A stretch of DNA of 64,000 nucleotides from Terriglobia bacterium (GTDB taxonomy: Bacteria; Acidobacteriota; Terriglobia; UBA7540), in assembly GCA_030041095.1 (NCBI GenBank), contig JASHON010000028.1, forward strand, positions 1 to 64,000. Direction: 5' to 3'. Shown here piece after piece: positions 36,018 through 45,797 of the stretch (position 1 is the stretch's first letter; each line of letters begins with the position of its first letter). The translations under genes were made by a program, and so were the position numbers. The notes below the pieces were generated by a model, which did not search any database, was not told where the DNA came from, and saw nothing but the letters and a program-made list of their open reading frames with translations.

Positions 36018-37664
36018 ATGAAAGGATCGCCTATGGCTTCCGCATTCGCTTCTTTGCGGGATATCGAAGGGGTATTCCCTCCGCTTGGCAAGGGCCTCAA
36101 AGCACTTCTGGTCTGGCCCAGGATCCCCAATTCATTCTGGACATTCACCGGAATGATGGAACTTCTGCCGGAGAAGGTTGTCATGCCACCGCTGGGGCTG
36201 ATTACCGTGGCGGCGCTGTGTCCGGAAAGCTGGACACTTCGCCTGGTAGACCAGGGCGTGGAGGAACTCACTGACGATGACATCCTCTGGGCCGACCTCG
36301 TAATGGTCAGCGCCATGACCGTGCAACGCGAGGGCCTCCAGGAAACCCTGGCGCGCGCGCGACGCCTGGGTCGGCGGACGATGGTGGGCGGGCCCTACGC
36401 CAGCGGCGAACCGGCTCGCATGTTGGCCATCGCCGACCACGTCGTTGTGGGCGAGCCCGACGAAGTATTTGGTGAAATCGCCCGCGACCTGGAGGAGGGC
36501 ACGGCGCGGCGTCTCTATGAAATCGCCCACAAGCCCGACGTCACCCGGACTCCGGCCCCCCGCTTCGACCTGCTCAACCTGAATTGCTACGCTTCGATGT
36601 CAGTGCAGTTTTCCCGCGGCTGTCCCTTCCAGTGCGAATTCTGCGACATCATCATCCTTTACGGGCGCAAACCGCGTACCAAGCTCCCCGCCCAGATGCT
36701 GGCCGAACTCGACACGCTGCTCCGCCTGGGATGGCGGAAGCAGGTCTTTATGGTGGACGACAACTTCATCGGCAATCACACCCGCGCCCTCGAACTCTGC
36801 GTTGAGCTCGAGAAGTGGCAGCAGGCGCGAGGTTATCCCGTCATGTTCTACACCGAGGCCTCGATGGACCTGGCGCGCAAATCCGCGCTCATGGAAGCGA
36901 TGGTGCGCGCGAACTTCTTCTACGTGTTCCTGGGTATCGAAAGCCCTTCCAAAGAGTCCCTCCAGGAGGTGAAGAAGCTCCAGAACCTGGCGATGGACCC
37001 GGTAAGTTGCATCGACACCATTCACAAGAAGGGCCTCTGGGTGACCGGCGGCTTCATCGTAGGCTTCGATTCGGATACGGAAGGGATCTTCGAGCAGCAG
37101 GTGGAATTTATCGAGCGCACCGCGATTCCCTGGGCGCTGATCAACTTCCTGCACGCGCTGCCGCGCACGGCGCTTTACGACCGCATGCAGCGCGAAGGGC
37201 GCATGCTGGAATCGCGCGGCAGCAGCAGTGATGGCACACCGCCCAATTTCCGCACTCTCATGGAGCCGGACGCCCTGCTCAGAGGTTTCGGCAGTACCGT
37301 GGCGGCAATCTACGACCCGGAAACATTCTACGCGCGCGCTTGGCGTTCTCTCCAGAGCTGGGAGTCCAAGCGTTGCCAGCATCCTGCGCAGCAGCCCACC
37401 GCTCTGACCATTGCGGGGATTCTTGCGCGGTCCATCTGGCTTCAAGGCCTGGGCTCCTCATATCGGAAAGCCTATTGGAAATATTTCCTCAAGATCCTCA
37501 TCCATTTCCCATTGAATCGCGCCAAGCTTTGGATGGGCGTAACCATTCTGATTTCCGGCCAGCATTTCATTCCTTACGCCGGGGAACTGGCCAACAAGGT
37601 TGAGAGCGAATTGGAACGCGTTGGGCGCCTTCGTGAGGTGATCCCTGTCTCCGTGGCGCGGTAG
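36018..37664 (+). CDS. B12-binding radical SAM protein with DUF4070 (HpnP-like group)
   Basis: 548 residues. The N-terminal cobalamin-binding-type domain (about 25-160; MPPLGLITVAALCPESWTLR, then MVSAMTVQREGLQ) precedes a radical SAM domain with the cluster motif SRGCPFQCEFCD (CxxxCxxC, about residues 198-205). A C-terminal DUF4070 region (INFLHALPRTALYDRMQREG) follows. This architecture is shared with the hopanoid C-2 methylase HpnP and with other poorly known enzymes, so a methyl or carbon-skeleton reaction is likely but the substrate is open. Hopanoid-type genes lie 10-13 kb upstream, which makes a lipid substrate worth testing. The ATG is preceded by GGGAG. Confidence 0.85.
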   Translation: MKGSPMASAFASLRDIEGVFPPLGKGLKALLVWPRIPNSFWTFTGMMELLPEKVVMPPLGLITVAALCPESWTLRLVDQGVEELTDDDILWADLVMVSAMTVQREGLQETLARARRLGRRTMVGGPYASGEPARMLAIADHVVVGEPDEVFGEIARDLEEGTARRLYEIAHKPDVTRTPAPRFDLLNLNCYASMSVQFSRGCPFQCEFCDIIILYGRKPRTKLPAQMLAELDTLLRLGWRKQVFMVDDNFIGNHTRALELCVELEKWQQARGYPVMFYTEASMDLARKSALMEAMVRANFFYVFLGIESPSKESLQEVKKLQNLAMDPVSCIDTIHKKGLWVTGGFIVGFDSDTEGIFEQQVEFIERTAIPWALINFLHALPRTALYDRMQREGRMLESRGSSSDGTPPNFRTLMEPDALLRGFGSTVAAIYDPETFYARAWRSLQSWESKRCQHPAQQPTALTIAGILARSIWLQGLGSSYRKAYWKYFLKILIHFPLNRAKLWMGVTILISGQHFIPYAGELANKVESELERVGRLREVIPVSVAR

Positions 37665-37706
37665 CCTTCCGCTGCCACCTGAGCAACTATTCGGTGCGGT
37701 CCCGAC

Positions 37707-39110
37707 CTAAAACGCATCCAGGAGGGCTCGCAACTGTAGCTTGCCCGACTGGTTCCGGAGCTTGCGCAAGGCTTGGGCTTCAATTTGCCGGATCCGTTCC
37801 CGCGTCACGGCAAAACTCTCACCCACCTGTTCGAGCGTACAGGCATTTCCGTCCTCGAGTCCGAAGCGCATCCGGATGATCTTCTCTTCCCGCGAAGTCA
37901 GAATCTTCAGTGCTGCTTGCGTGCACTGCTTCAGACTGGCGCCGATCGCAACTTCGGACGCGGAAATAACGCCGCGGTCTTCTATCAAATCACCGAAGCG
38001 AGTCTCCTCTTGTTCGCCGATCGGCATGTCGAGCGAAATGGGCCTTCGTGCGATTCTAAGGATGTTCTGAACCTCGTTTAGAGGAAGACCGATGTTCCTG
38101 GCGATCTCCTCAGCGCTTGGCTTACGGCCTCGCTCCTGAACCAGTTGATGTACCGTGCGCTTGACCTTATTGATCCTCTCAAACATGTGAACGGGGACCC
38201 GAATTGTTCGCCCCTGGTCGGCAATGGCGCGCATCACGGACTGGCGGATCCACCACGTCGCATATGTTGAAAACTTGTAACCACGATGATAGTCAAACTT
38301 TTCCACAGCTTTCATTAGCCCCAGGTTTCCCTCCTGGATTAAGTCCGCGAGTTCGAGACCGCGATTTACAAATTTCCTGGCGATGGCCACGACAAGGCGA
38401 AGATTGGCCTCCGCGAGATCTCTCTTGGCTGCCTCCGTGGCCTGGACGGCCGCGCGAAGCTCCTCGTACGTCCGCTTCAGTTCAGCACCGGAGCAAGCAG
38501 CACGTTCTTCGATCGCAGCCCGTTCACGCCGACACTGGCTGAGCCCGTTTCGCAGGCTCCTGTCGCGTGGTCTGAGTTGGACCCTTTTTTCAATGCCTTC
38601 CCGCTCGCGTTCGATAGACTGTAGCGCTTCGTGCGTTTCCCGAATCATCCCGATCAACGCCAGGCGATCGGCATATCCGAGGCCGATGGATCGAATCAGT
38701 CGTGAAATCTGCACTTGCCGCCGGCCCACAGCCCATCTGTTAGCGGCTCCTTCCATTGGCCTAATACGGCGGGTCGCTCTCAATTTCGCCAACTGCCGTT
38801 CCAGACACTGGACGCTCTCGATCGCGCTTCCGGCTGCCCGTCGGCGTGCCTCTACAAGTTCATCGGTCTCTTCCTCCTCAGGGGAAAACACGATCTCTTG
38901 AACAGAGAGCTTTCCGTCGTTCGATTCTCCAAATAACCGGCAGATTTCGCGGGCAACCATTCGGGAACGGGAAAGGACCTTGAGGGTTTTCAGTTGTCCG
39001 CGCTCGATCCGCTTGGCAACATTAACTTCCGCTTCGCGCGTCAGCAGGGATATACGCCCTGCCTCATGGAGATAAATGCGTACAACGTCGGCTGCGTCTC
39101 CCAACCTCAC
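37707..39110 (-). CDS. RpoD/SigA-family sigma factor
   Basis: 467 residues. Region 1.2 opens near the N-terminus ([20 protein letters not shown]). There is a non-conserved insert of about 180 residues before region 2 ([20 protein letters not shown], then [20 protein letters not shown] and [15 protein letters not shown]). Region 3 and region 4 ([20 protein letters not shown]) complete it. Region 1.1 is absent. It may be the housekeeping factor or a second primary-type factor. The start is an uncertain GTG at 39110 with no good ribosome site, and the N-terminal boundary could shift. It is convergent with the radical SAM gene. Confidence 0.9.
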   Translation of the reverse strand: MRLGDAADVVRIYLHEAGRISLLTREAEVNVAKRIERGQLKTLKVLSRSRMVAREICRLFGESNDGKLSVQEIVFSPEEEETDELVEARRRAAGSAIESVQCLERQLAKLRATRRIRPMEGAANRWAVGRRQVQISRLIRSIGLGYADRLALIGMIRETHEALQSIEREREGIEKRVQLRPRDRSLRNGLSQCRRERAAIEERAACSGAELKRTYEELRAAVQATEAAKRDLAEANLRLVVAIARKFVNRGLELADLIQEGNLGLMKAVEKFDYHRGYKFSTYATWWIRQSVMRAIADQGRTIRVPVHMFERINKVKRTVHQLVQERGRKPSAEEIARNIGLPLNEVQNILRIARRPISLDMPIGEQEETRFGDLIEDRGVISASEVAIGASLKQCTQAALKILTSREEKIIRMRFGLEDGNACTLEQVGESFAVTRERIRQIEAQALRKLRNQSGKLQLRALLDAF

Positions 39111-39313
39111 TGGCGTGCTACGTGACTTAGGCTGAGTTAACGTGCGTTTCAGACCAGACTCCTTGGTTATTCGGGTGACCTGAGCTCAGTCCCATTGCAG
39201 CACGCGCGCAGATATGGTTTTGCCCTCCCACACAGCGCACGCCGGAGCACGAAAACGCACAGGCAGCTTGATGAGGTCCCATTCCAGAATCACAATGTTA
39301 TTTCACGCGGCTT

Positions 39314-39955
39314 TCAGTAGTCGCGTTTTCGACCAAAGCCACCACGACCGCGACCACCAAAATTCCCGCCGCCGCGCGGCCCCGAAAAGCCGGAACGCTG
39401 AGGACGAGCCTCATTCACGGTCAACTGGCGATCTTGCAGCGTTTGGCCGTTCAGCCGTCCAATGGCCTGCTGAAGGTCTATGCCCCCGGCAAGCTCAACA
39501 AATCCGAATCCCTTGGGATCGCCTGTCATCCTATCCCGGATCACCTGTGCCGATGCCACCTCGAAACCGGCATTCGTCACGAATTCGGCCAAATCACTAT
39601 CCGTGACACTCCGGGGAAGATTCCCTACAAACAACTTCGAAGCCATGACTCCTCCATTTTGCGACGTAGGTTCTGAGTTCGCCTCAGTTGACGTCCGGAC
39701 CGTTGGATTGGGACCAGGGTTTACGGCGTCGGGGAAAATTGTTTCAGTACCGGTGGACTCGAGAGTCGGTACACTTTCATCCATCATCTCGCTTTCAGCC
39801 GAAACGAAAAGCTCGTTGAGCCGCTGCGGCGGCTGCGCCTGCGCAAGTTTTTTCTCTGCCTGTCGTTGCTGGCGGCGATCGCGCTTGGTTTGCGCTTTCT
39901 CCCGCAACTTCATCTCTCGCAGACGTTTCTTCTGGGTCGGACTACTTCCTGCCAT
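39314..39955 (-). CDS. RRM RNA-binding protein with basic N-terminal extension
   Basis: 213 residues from the ATG at 39955. Residues 1-45 are a Lys/Arg-rich helix (QKKRLREMKLREKAQTKRDR). An acidic, Ser/Thr-rich linker follows (to about 103). An RRM domain starts at MASKLFVGNLPRSVTDSDLA with RNP2 KLFVGNL and RNP1 KGFGFVEL, and a Gly/Arg-rich tail closes the protein. Bacterial RRM proteins are usually the short form of about 100 residues. Here the RRM begins with its own ATG at 39646, preceded by GGAGGAG, so a second, shorter product (39314-39646, 110 residues) is likely. An even earlier ATG (40099) has no ribosome site. Confidence 0.85.
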   Translation of the reverse strand: MAGSSPTQKKRLREMKLREKAQTKRDRRQQRQAEKKLAQAQPPQRLNELFVSAESEMMDESVPTLESTGTETIFPDAVNPGPNPTVRTSTEANSEPTSQNGGVMASKLFVGNLPRSVTDSDLAEFVTNAGFEVASAQVIRDRMTGDPKGFGFVELAGGIDLQQAIGRLNGQTLQDRQLTVNEARPQRSGFSGPRGGGNFGGRGRGGFGRKRDY

Positions 39956-40201
39956 TGTGCGTACCTCACTTTGAGTTCGCTCGGTTTGCTTACAAGTGAA
40001 GGTTAAAGAAGTGCGGAAAGGAGGCGTGAAATGCCGCGACAACCTTCGATTCGTAACAGACACTTCCCCGGCTCTTTGAAGCCCTCTCCTCGGGGGCACC
40101 GGGAAACGCGCAACTGAGATCCTGATGGTTTCAGATTCTGATCATGACCAGTATACCAGAAAGGGAACGAAGGAAGCCCAGGCTGAGTTACGATGGCTTC
40201 A
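39956..40201. other. Intergenic region upstream of the RRM gene
   Basis: No gene is supported. Together with the element that follows and the 169 bases after it, it fills the gap to padR. Confidence 0.35.
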
Positions 40202-40332
40202 CAGCCTGCAGAAAAAGTCTTTCGGGAGTTGACGTAGCGCCGGCTTCCAGCCGGCAACTCCCTTCAATTCAACGGAGGCCGGCAAGATGCCGGCGCTGCG
40301 TTCGCGGCGGCGTCGAGTTTTTCCGCAGCCTG
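40202..40332 (+). mobile_element. 131-bp MITE-like element, copy 2
   Basis: Opposite orientation to copies 1 and 4. Ends are CAGCCTGCAGAAAAAGTC on the left and GAGTTTTTCCGCAGCCTG on the right, an imperfect terminal inverted repeat. The core has GACGTAGCGCCGGC, a GCCGGC-palindrome pair and CCGGCAAGATGCCGG. Length is 131, as in the other copies. Confidence 0.7.
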
Positions 40333-40501
40333 ATGGTGGACGCGGGCGTGGCGAGGCCTCAGATAGAACGGGCAAGAAGGTGAATGCCCGAGCCGCTGCC
40401 TCAATCGGTGCTAACCGAATTTGCCTTAGACCGTCGAATCAATGTGTGGCCATACCACAACTGAAGGTGATATTCTAACGGGCGTAACCTGAGGAGACGG
40501 C

Positions 40502-40855
40502 ATGTCCAAAGATAAGCTCGACCTTCTTCAAGGCACATTGGACCTTATGGTGCTTCGCACGCTCGTTTCTATGGGTCCGCTGCACGGCTATGGCCTGGCG
40601 CGGCGGATCGAACAGGTCAGCGGCGATCGAGTGCTGCTGAACCAGGGAACCATCTACGCTTCGCTGGTGCGGCTGCAATATCGCGGATTGATTTCGGCCA
40701 AGTGGGGAACTTCCGACGGCGGTCGCCGCGCAAAGTACTATTCGATCACGCGATCTGGCAGAAATCGTCTTGCGGCTGAGACGGAGAATTGGCAAAGGCT
40801 TTCGGCAGTGATGGGCCGCGTGCTGGCTCTGCCGCAAGGAGGGTCGAGCCGATGA
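40502..40855 (+). CDS. PadR-family transcriptional regulator
   Basis: 117 residues: DLLQGTLDLMVLRTLVSMGP, then LHGYGLARRIEQVSGDRVLL and NQGTIYASLVRLQYRGLISA, a complete winged-helix PadR domain. It carries GAGGAG ahead of its ATG. Its stop overlaps the ATG of the permease gene (ATGA), so the two are translationally coupled. In Acidobacteriota this pair is common: PadR is presumed to control the permease, though the inducer is unknown. Confidence 0.92.
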   Translation: MSKDKLDLLQGTLDLMVLRTLVSMGPLHGYGLARRIEQVSGDRVLLNQGTIYASLVRLQYRGLISAKWGTSDGGRRAKYYSITRSGRNRLAAETENWQRLSAVMGRVLALPQGGSSR

Positions 40856-43506
40856 TCGAATTCATTCGCGAGTGCTGGGGCCGATTGCGGTCCTTCTTCC
40901 TCAAAAACGAGCTTGATCGGGATATTGACGATGAGCTTTCTTCCCATCTCGAGATGGCCGTGGAACAAAATCTCCGATTGGGAATGAACCCGGAAGAGGC
41001 CCGTCGTCAGGCGCTCGTGCGCTTGGGCGGAATCGAGCAAGCGAAAGAACGGCATCGCGCCGCCCGCGGGATTCCGCTCTTGGACAGCTTCCTGCAAGAC
41101 CTCCGCTACACTTTTCGGACTTTCAGGCGGGATCGCGGCTTTGCCGTCATCGCCGTGCTGATTCTCGGCGTCGGTATTGGCGCCAATACCGCGGTGTTCA
41201 GCTTCGTCGACACGATTCTGCTTCGCCCCCTCCCGTTTACGAATTCCCAACGGCTTGTCTGGATTGCTCCTCCTCCCACAAAGTGCGGCTTCTCTTGCGA
41301 GACGTACTCTGCAGACGCGTTCGAAGAATTTCGAGCGGAAAACCGCTCGTTTCAGGACGTCGCAGGATATTTTGCATTCTCCTCGGAGGACAATTACAAT
41401 TTGACGGGACGCGGCGAGCCCGTGCCTGCCACCGGAATCCTTGTAACCGGAAGCTTCTTCCAAGTATTAGGCGTTCCCCCTTCGCTTGGGCGCTTGTTCG
41501 ATCCCGATGACGTGCGGAAGGGCAGTCACCCGGTAGTTCTGCTGGCGAATGCTTATTGGAAGCGGCAGTTTGCGGCGGACCCAAGGATTGTGGGAAAAGC
41601 CATCGACCTGAACGGACAACCCACAACCGTCGTAGGTGTTCTGCCACCCACCTTCGATTTCGGCTCTGTTTTTTCGCCCGGTGAAAAGGTCGATCTCTTC
41701 ACGCCGTTCATTCTGGACGATTGGCGCGATGACGGGAACGTCCTGACGATGATCGGCAGGCTGCGGCCCGGAGTGAGCCTGCCTCAGGCGCAAGCGGATG
41801 CGAACCTCGTGGCGCCCCAGCTTTACTTCAACACCAAATATCCGGACACAAAGGGACGGTACAAGGTGAACACGCTGACGCCGCTCAAGAAATATGTGAC
41901 CGGGCGGATGCAGGGGCCGCTCATCATGCTGTGGTGCGCGGTGGGCGTCATTCTACTGATCGTTTGTGTCAACCTCTCGAATCTGCTTCTGGCCCGTGCA
42001 GCCACGCGGAGCAAGGAGTTTGCCTTGCGCAGCGCTTTAGGTGCTGGAAGGATGAGGCTCGTCCGTCAACTGCTTACGGAAAGCCTTGTGCTCTCCGCTG
42101 CGGGCGCGGTTTTAGGCCTGGTCTTAGCTTCCGCGACGACCGCTTTCCTGGCCCATGAGGGCTCTATTGCGCTTCCCCTCTTGAGCGATGTGCGGGTGGA
42201 CGGAACGGCTCTCGCATGGACGGTTCTGCTTGCCGTCGCTGTCGCCGCCCTCTTTGGCGTGGTTCCAGGTCTCAAGGTTTCACGCGGCACGCTGCACGAG
42301 TCGCTGAAGGAGGCTGGGCCGGGGATGTCCGAGGGAAGGAAGCACGAGCGCTTGCGGGCCGCTTTGGTCGTTTCGGAGGTCGCCCTGGCTTCCGTATTGC
42401 TCGTGGGCGCAGGCTTGATGCTGCGAAGCTTTCTTCGGGTGCTGGACGTTAACTTGGGATTCCAGCCCGCGCGTGCTGCCGCGATCAAGGTTGATTATGA
42501 AGCCGGAGCCAGTGCGGCGAAGAGGAGGGTGATCCTCCAGCGGATTCTGAGCCATGTCGAAGCAATTCCCGGTGTCGAGGCCGCGGGTATGGTGGACTAT
42601 CTTCCGCTCGGCCGGAATCGCGAGTGGGGTTCCGTCAAGGCAAAGGGCCGGCTGTACCGCCCGGGCGAGGCGCCGGATCCTCTGGTCTATGTCGTGACGC
42701 CGGGATTCTTCCGCGCCATGGGAATGCGTCTCATGGCAGGACGCGATTTTTCCTGGGCTGATGACCCGACCAACCGAGGAGTGATCATCATCAACGAGGC
42801 GCTTGCCCGTGCACTTTGGCCGCACGAAAATGCGGTGGGTCAAATGGCGTCCGCCGGCCCCTTCAACGCCTGTGTCGTTATCGGTGTGGTCTCCGACGTC
42901 CACGAAACCAGCGTGGAAGGAAGTGCGGGCTGGCAGATCTACTACGCGGCAACTCAAGCGCGTCCTGCGGGAGCCGAGCTTGTCGTTCGGACCCAACTCC
43001 CTCCTGACACGCTGGCGGCCAGCGTACTCCGCACCCTGCGGCAACTGATCCCGAATCAACCTGCCGCAGCATTTCAGCCCATTCAACAAATCGTCGATCA
43101 CGCCGTCTCGCCACGCCGCTTCTTCATGCTGCTTGTCACGAGCTTTGGGTTGTTCGGCCTGATTCTGGCCTCACTCGGCATCTACGGCGTGATCTCCTAC
43201 TCTGTGACTCGGCGAACGCAAGAGATTGGCATCCGGATGGCTCTTGGCGCGTCCCCTGCGAGCGTACGGCGGATGATCGTACGAGCCACGCTGCGGCTGG
43301 CCCTCGCGGGCATCGGAGTGGGAGTGCTTATATCCCTTGCGCTTGCAACCGTGATCAACTCATTGCTGTTCGGAATCGCTGCAACGGATCCGGTTACTTT
43401 TGCCGCGACGGTGATCGTCCTTGCTTCTGTGGCGCTCGCTGCCGGGTATCTTCCTGCCTGGCGCGCCTCTCGGATCGAGCCCATGTCGGCCCTGCGATCC
43501 AATTAG
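40852..43506 (+). CDS. Large MacB/FtsX-type ABC permease (acidobacterial orphan permease)
   Basis: 884 residues. An N-terminal soluble helical part (1-75; LDRDIDDELSSHLEMAVEQN, the mark of this family) precedes the first membrane helix, a MacB periplasmic domain, three FtsX helices with ARAATRSKEFALRSALGAGR, a second periplasmic domain and a final FtsX set (SVTRRTQEIGIRMALGASPA). It is a duplicated permease without a linked ATPase gene. Possible work is export of peptides or lipids or mechanical signalling across the envelope. The ATG at 40852 overlaps the PadR stop; a longer frame from 40789 would overlap padR by 67 bases. Confidence 0.92.
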   Translation: MIEFIRECWGRLRSFFLKNELDRDIDDELSSHLEMAVEQNLRLGMNPEEARRQALVRLGGIEQAKERHRAARGIPLLDSFLQDLRYTFRTFRRDRGFAVIAVLILGVGIGANTAVFSFVDTILLRPLPFTNSQRLVWIAPPPTKCGFSCETYSADAFEEFRAENRSFQDVAGYFAFSSEDNYNLTGRGEPVPATGILVTGSFFQVLGVPPSLGRLFDPDDVRKGSHPVVLLANAYWKRQFAADPRIVGKAIDLNGQPTTVVGVLPPTFDFGSVFSPGEKVDLFTPFILDDWRDDGNVLTMIGRLRPGVSLPQAQADANLVAPQLYFNTKYPDTKGRYKVNTLTPLKKYVTGRMQGPLIMLWCAVGVILLIVCVNLSNLLLARAATRSKEFALRSALGAGRMRLVRQLLTESLVLSAAGAVLGLVLASATTAFLAHEGSIALPLLSDVRVDGTALAWTVLLAVAVAALFGVVPGLKVSRGTLHESLKEAGPGMSEGRKHERLRAALVVSEVALASVLLVGAGLMLRSFLRVLDVNLGFQPARAAAIKVDYEAGASAAKRRVILQRILSHVEAIPGVEAAGMVDYLPLGRNREWGSVKAKGRLYRPGEAPDPLVYVVTPGFFRAMGMRLMAGRDFSWADDPTNRGVIIINEALARALWPHENAVGQMASAGPFNACVVIGVVSDVHETSVEGSAGWQIYYAATQARPAGAELVVRTQLPPDTLAASVLRTLRQLIPNQPAAAFQPIQQIVDHAVSPRRFFMLLVTSFGLFGLILASLGIYGVISYSVTRRTQEIGIRMALGASPASVRRMIVRATLRLALAGIGVGVLISLALATVINSLLFGIAATDPVTFAATVIVLASVALAAGYLPAWRASRIEPMSALRSN

Positions 43507-43571
43507 GGAAACCTCCGTAATTCTCATCGTTCCCTCCTTTGCTGCGCTGGCATTGGGTGAAGATATCGCCC

Positions 43572-44336
43572 TCATGAGCAGGTACATCCTTTCTCCTCTG
43601 CCTCCCGCCTTCGGATAGCGGCTCCCTGAGGGTCGGTGAGTATATCAAGCCACTTCGGGTCAGGTGAAGCCTCGGCAGCGTAGTTGTCGTGCCAGTTCCA
43701 CCACTTGTACGGCGGATTTTGAGGGTAACCTTCTGGAGAATCCTCCCAAGTCTCCTGACGGCCGAGCGGCGTGATATCGAGGTAGTTCCAGACGGTCCCC
43801 AGTGCTTCGTCGCCGCGGTTGTTGATGAAGTAGGTGCGGAACACCTTGTCGCCGTCGCGGAAGAATACGTTATGACCATGCCACTCGTCCACGCCGAAGT
43901 CTTTGTCGAAGCTGTCTGTGATGGTGTACCACGGCATTTTCCAACCCATTCTTGTCTTCAAGCGAGCGATCTCCGCCTGCGGCGCGCGCGAGGCGTATGC
44001 CAGCGTGGTGTCGCGAGCGTTCAGATGGCTCAGGTGCGAGACCTGATCGGCGCCCAATGAGCAGCCGCGGCAAGCGTGGTCAGGCCAGCCGAACACTCCG
44101 GGCTCGAAGAAGGCGCGATAGAGGACCAATTGCCGGCGGCCCTCGAACAGGTCAGGAAGGCTGACTTTGCCCTTGGGTCCGTCGAACTCGTACTTCTTTT
44201 CTACGGCCATCCACGGCATCCGGCGGCGTTCGGCGGCCAACCTATCGCGAGCGCGGGTGAACTCCTTCTCCTTAACAAGCATTTCCTTGCGCGCAACTTC
44301 CCACTCCTGCTGTGACACGATCGGAGGTGTTTTCAT
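43572..44336 (-). CDS. DUF899 thioredoxin-like protein
   Basis: 254 residues of the DUF899 family. Opening VSQQEWEVARKEMLVKEKEF, then PDLFEGRRQLVLYRAFFEPG, DHACRGCSLGADQVSHLSHL with a CxxC pair, and the later WHGHNVFFRDGDKVFRTYFI. The fold is thioredoxin-like; the reaction is unknown, often placed among detoxification-type accessory genes. It is convergent with the permease gene. Confidence 0.85.
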   Translation of the reverse strand: MKTPPIVSQQEWEVARKEMLVKEKEFTRARDRLAAERRRMPWMAVEKKYEFDGPKGKVSLPDLFEGRRQLVLYRAFFEPGVFGWPDHACRGCSLGADQVSHLSHLNARDTTLAYASRAPQAEIARLKTRMGWKMPWYTITDSFDKDFGVDEWHGHNVFFRDGDKVFRTYFINNRGDEALGTVWNYLDITPLGRQETWEDSPEGYPQNPPYKWWNWHDNYAAEASPDPKWLDILTDPQGAAIRRREAEEKGCTCS

Positions 44337-44598
44337 CGGTAGTTGTCCTTTCTCATGTTCGGTATCCCTGTCTTGTTCGTAACGGCCCTTCCCACGCGCA
44401 ATCAGTGGATGGATTCTCGCTGGCGGGGAGTGGCGGGTTAACCGCCAACAGCGCCGGCCAGGATAACTCGCCTTGCCAGGGAGGAGTCAGCCGCGCTGAA
44501 GCCACGAGCCAACTTCTGAGCGGCGGACCACCCGGGAGTTAATGGCGATAAGGCTTTTGTCAGTACTGATTTCCTTCGTCAGCCTGCTCGATATTTGC

Positions 44599-45630
44599 TT
44601 ACGCCGCACCTGCCTGTGACTGTGCCGCAGGCCGCGAGTTGTTTTGGAGCAACCGCCATTGTCCTGGTGTAGTTCCTTCCCAGTGGTGGAAAGCCCGAAA
44701 GAAGGAATTGGCGTCTTCGTAGCCTAACAGGTAGGCAGTTTCATTCAGCTCCCGAGATGAGTGGAGCAGGTAGTGACGGGCCAGTTCACGGCGCGCTTCG
44801 TCCAACAGACGCTGAAATGTAATGCCCTGATCAGTGAGGCGGCGCTGCAGGGTCCGAGTGCTTAGATGCAACTCCCTTGCGAGATCCTGTACTCCCGGAC
44901 GGTGACCGGCGAGGTGCTGCTTCAGGATGCCTTTTGCTTGTTCGGCGAAAGTCTTCTGCGCGAGCTGTTCAGCCAATTCCGCGTCTAGCCGCGGCGCAAC
45001 AATCGCAAGCAACTCAGGGTTGTAGGTGACAAAGGGCAGTTCCATATCCGCCTTGCTGAATACCAGGGCATCCTGGCTGCATTTGAAATTCACGGGACAG
45101 CGGAAATGTGCTTTATACATTTCTCGATGCGCTGAAGGCCGGTGAAGCTCGACGCGCTTGGGATTCAGGGCAAGCCCGGTGCCTCGGCGCCCGATCCCAA
45201 CAATCCATGCAAAACACACGTCCACCAGCAGCGCAGGCTCTTTCTCATGTGCCAGAAGCCAAAAGAACTGGACCGCACATTCATTGCCCCTTTCGACCAG
45301 ACGAATTTCCTCAGGGCAGATGAGTTGCTTGTATCGCGCCGACCGCTCTATGGCGTCCCGAAAGGACCGGGCGGCGAGCGCGGCAATTTTGGCAGGATCG
45401 TAGCGTTCGACGCGCTCGCCGGTCCCCAGTTTAAGGCCAATCGCGGGATCGTTGCTCGCTTCTGCAATTCCCCGGTAAAGGGCGAAGAGCTCCTCGGTGC
45501 TCACCAGGATCTTTTCCTGGCTGAACAAGCCCAGTGGCAGACCCGCTTGGCGCAGTACTGCCTCCGGCGAGAGGCCCAGTTCTTCGAGCCTTCGTGGCAG
45601 TGTGCTCGAAACTCGAAATCGGTTCGTCAT
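44599..45630 (-). CDS. AraC-family transcriptional regulator
   Basis: 343 residues. The N-terminal half is the arabinose-binding-type domain of the OruR group (ALYRGIAEASNDPAIGLKLG), and the C-terminal half is a double HTH (VQDLARELHLSTRTLQRRLT, then LNETAYLLGYEDANSFFRAF). It binds DNA and an unknown small effector. The ATG at 45630 has GAGG just upstream; a GTG four codons earlier is less likely. It may control the adjacent methyltransferase or DUF899 genes, but no operator is visible. Confidence 0.88.
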   Translation of the reverse strand: MTNRFRVSSTLPRRLEELGLSPEAVLRQAGLPLGLFSQEKILVSTEELFALYRGIAEASNDPAIGLKLGTGERVERYDPAKIAALAARSFRDAIERSARYKQLICPEEIRLVERGNECAVQFFWLLAHEKEPALLVDVCFAWIVGIGRRGTGLALNPKRVELHRPSAHREMYKAHFRCPVNFKCSQDALVFSKADMELPFVTYNPELLAIVAPRLDAELAEQLAQKTFAEQAKGILKQHLAGHRPGVQDLARELHLSTRTLQRRLTDQGITFQRLLDEARRELARHYLLHSSRELNETAYLLGYEDANSFFRAFHHWEGTTPGQWRLLQNNSRPAAQSQAGAA

Positions 45631-45797
45631 CGCTGACCTCACACCCTAACCCGGTTCGTCGGGTCCCGTCTTTTCAGCCGACCCTCTTGATTTCCTTTGT
45701 GTGCCTCCGTATGAGTAGAGCCCGTCAGGGCTTCGGGTTCGGTCCGGATGCGACTTGCGTGCCGTTTGCAAGGGTGAGTCGCGCACTGGCTAGGATC

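Noticed and set aside
36600-37445. 281-residue minus-strand frame over the radical SAM gene
   Set aside because: Antisense shadow with no recognisable domain.
36018-37664. Firm naming as HpnP (hopanoid C-2 methylase)
   Set aside because: The DUF4070 radical SAM group is broader than HpnP and the N-terminus differs from HpnP as I recall it; kept as HpnP-like.
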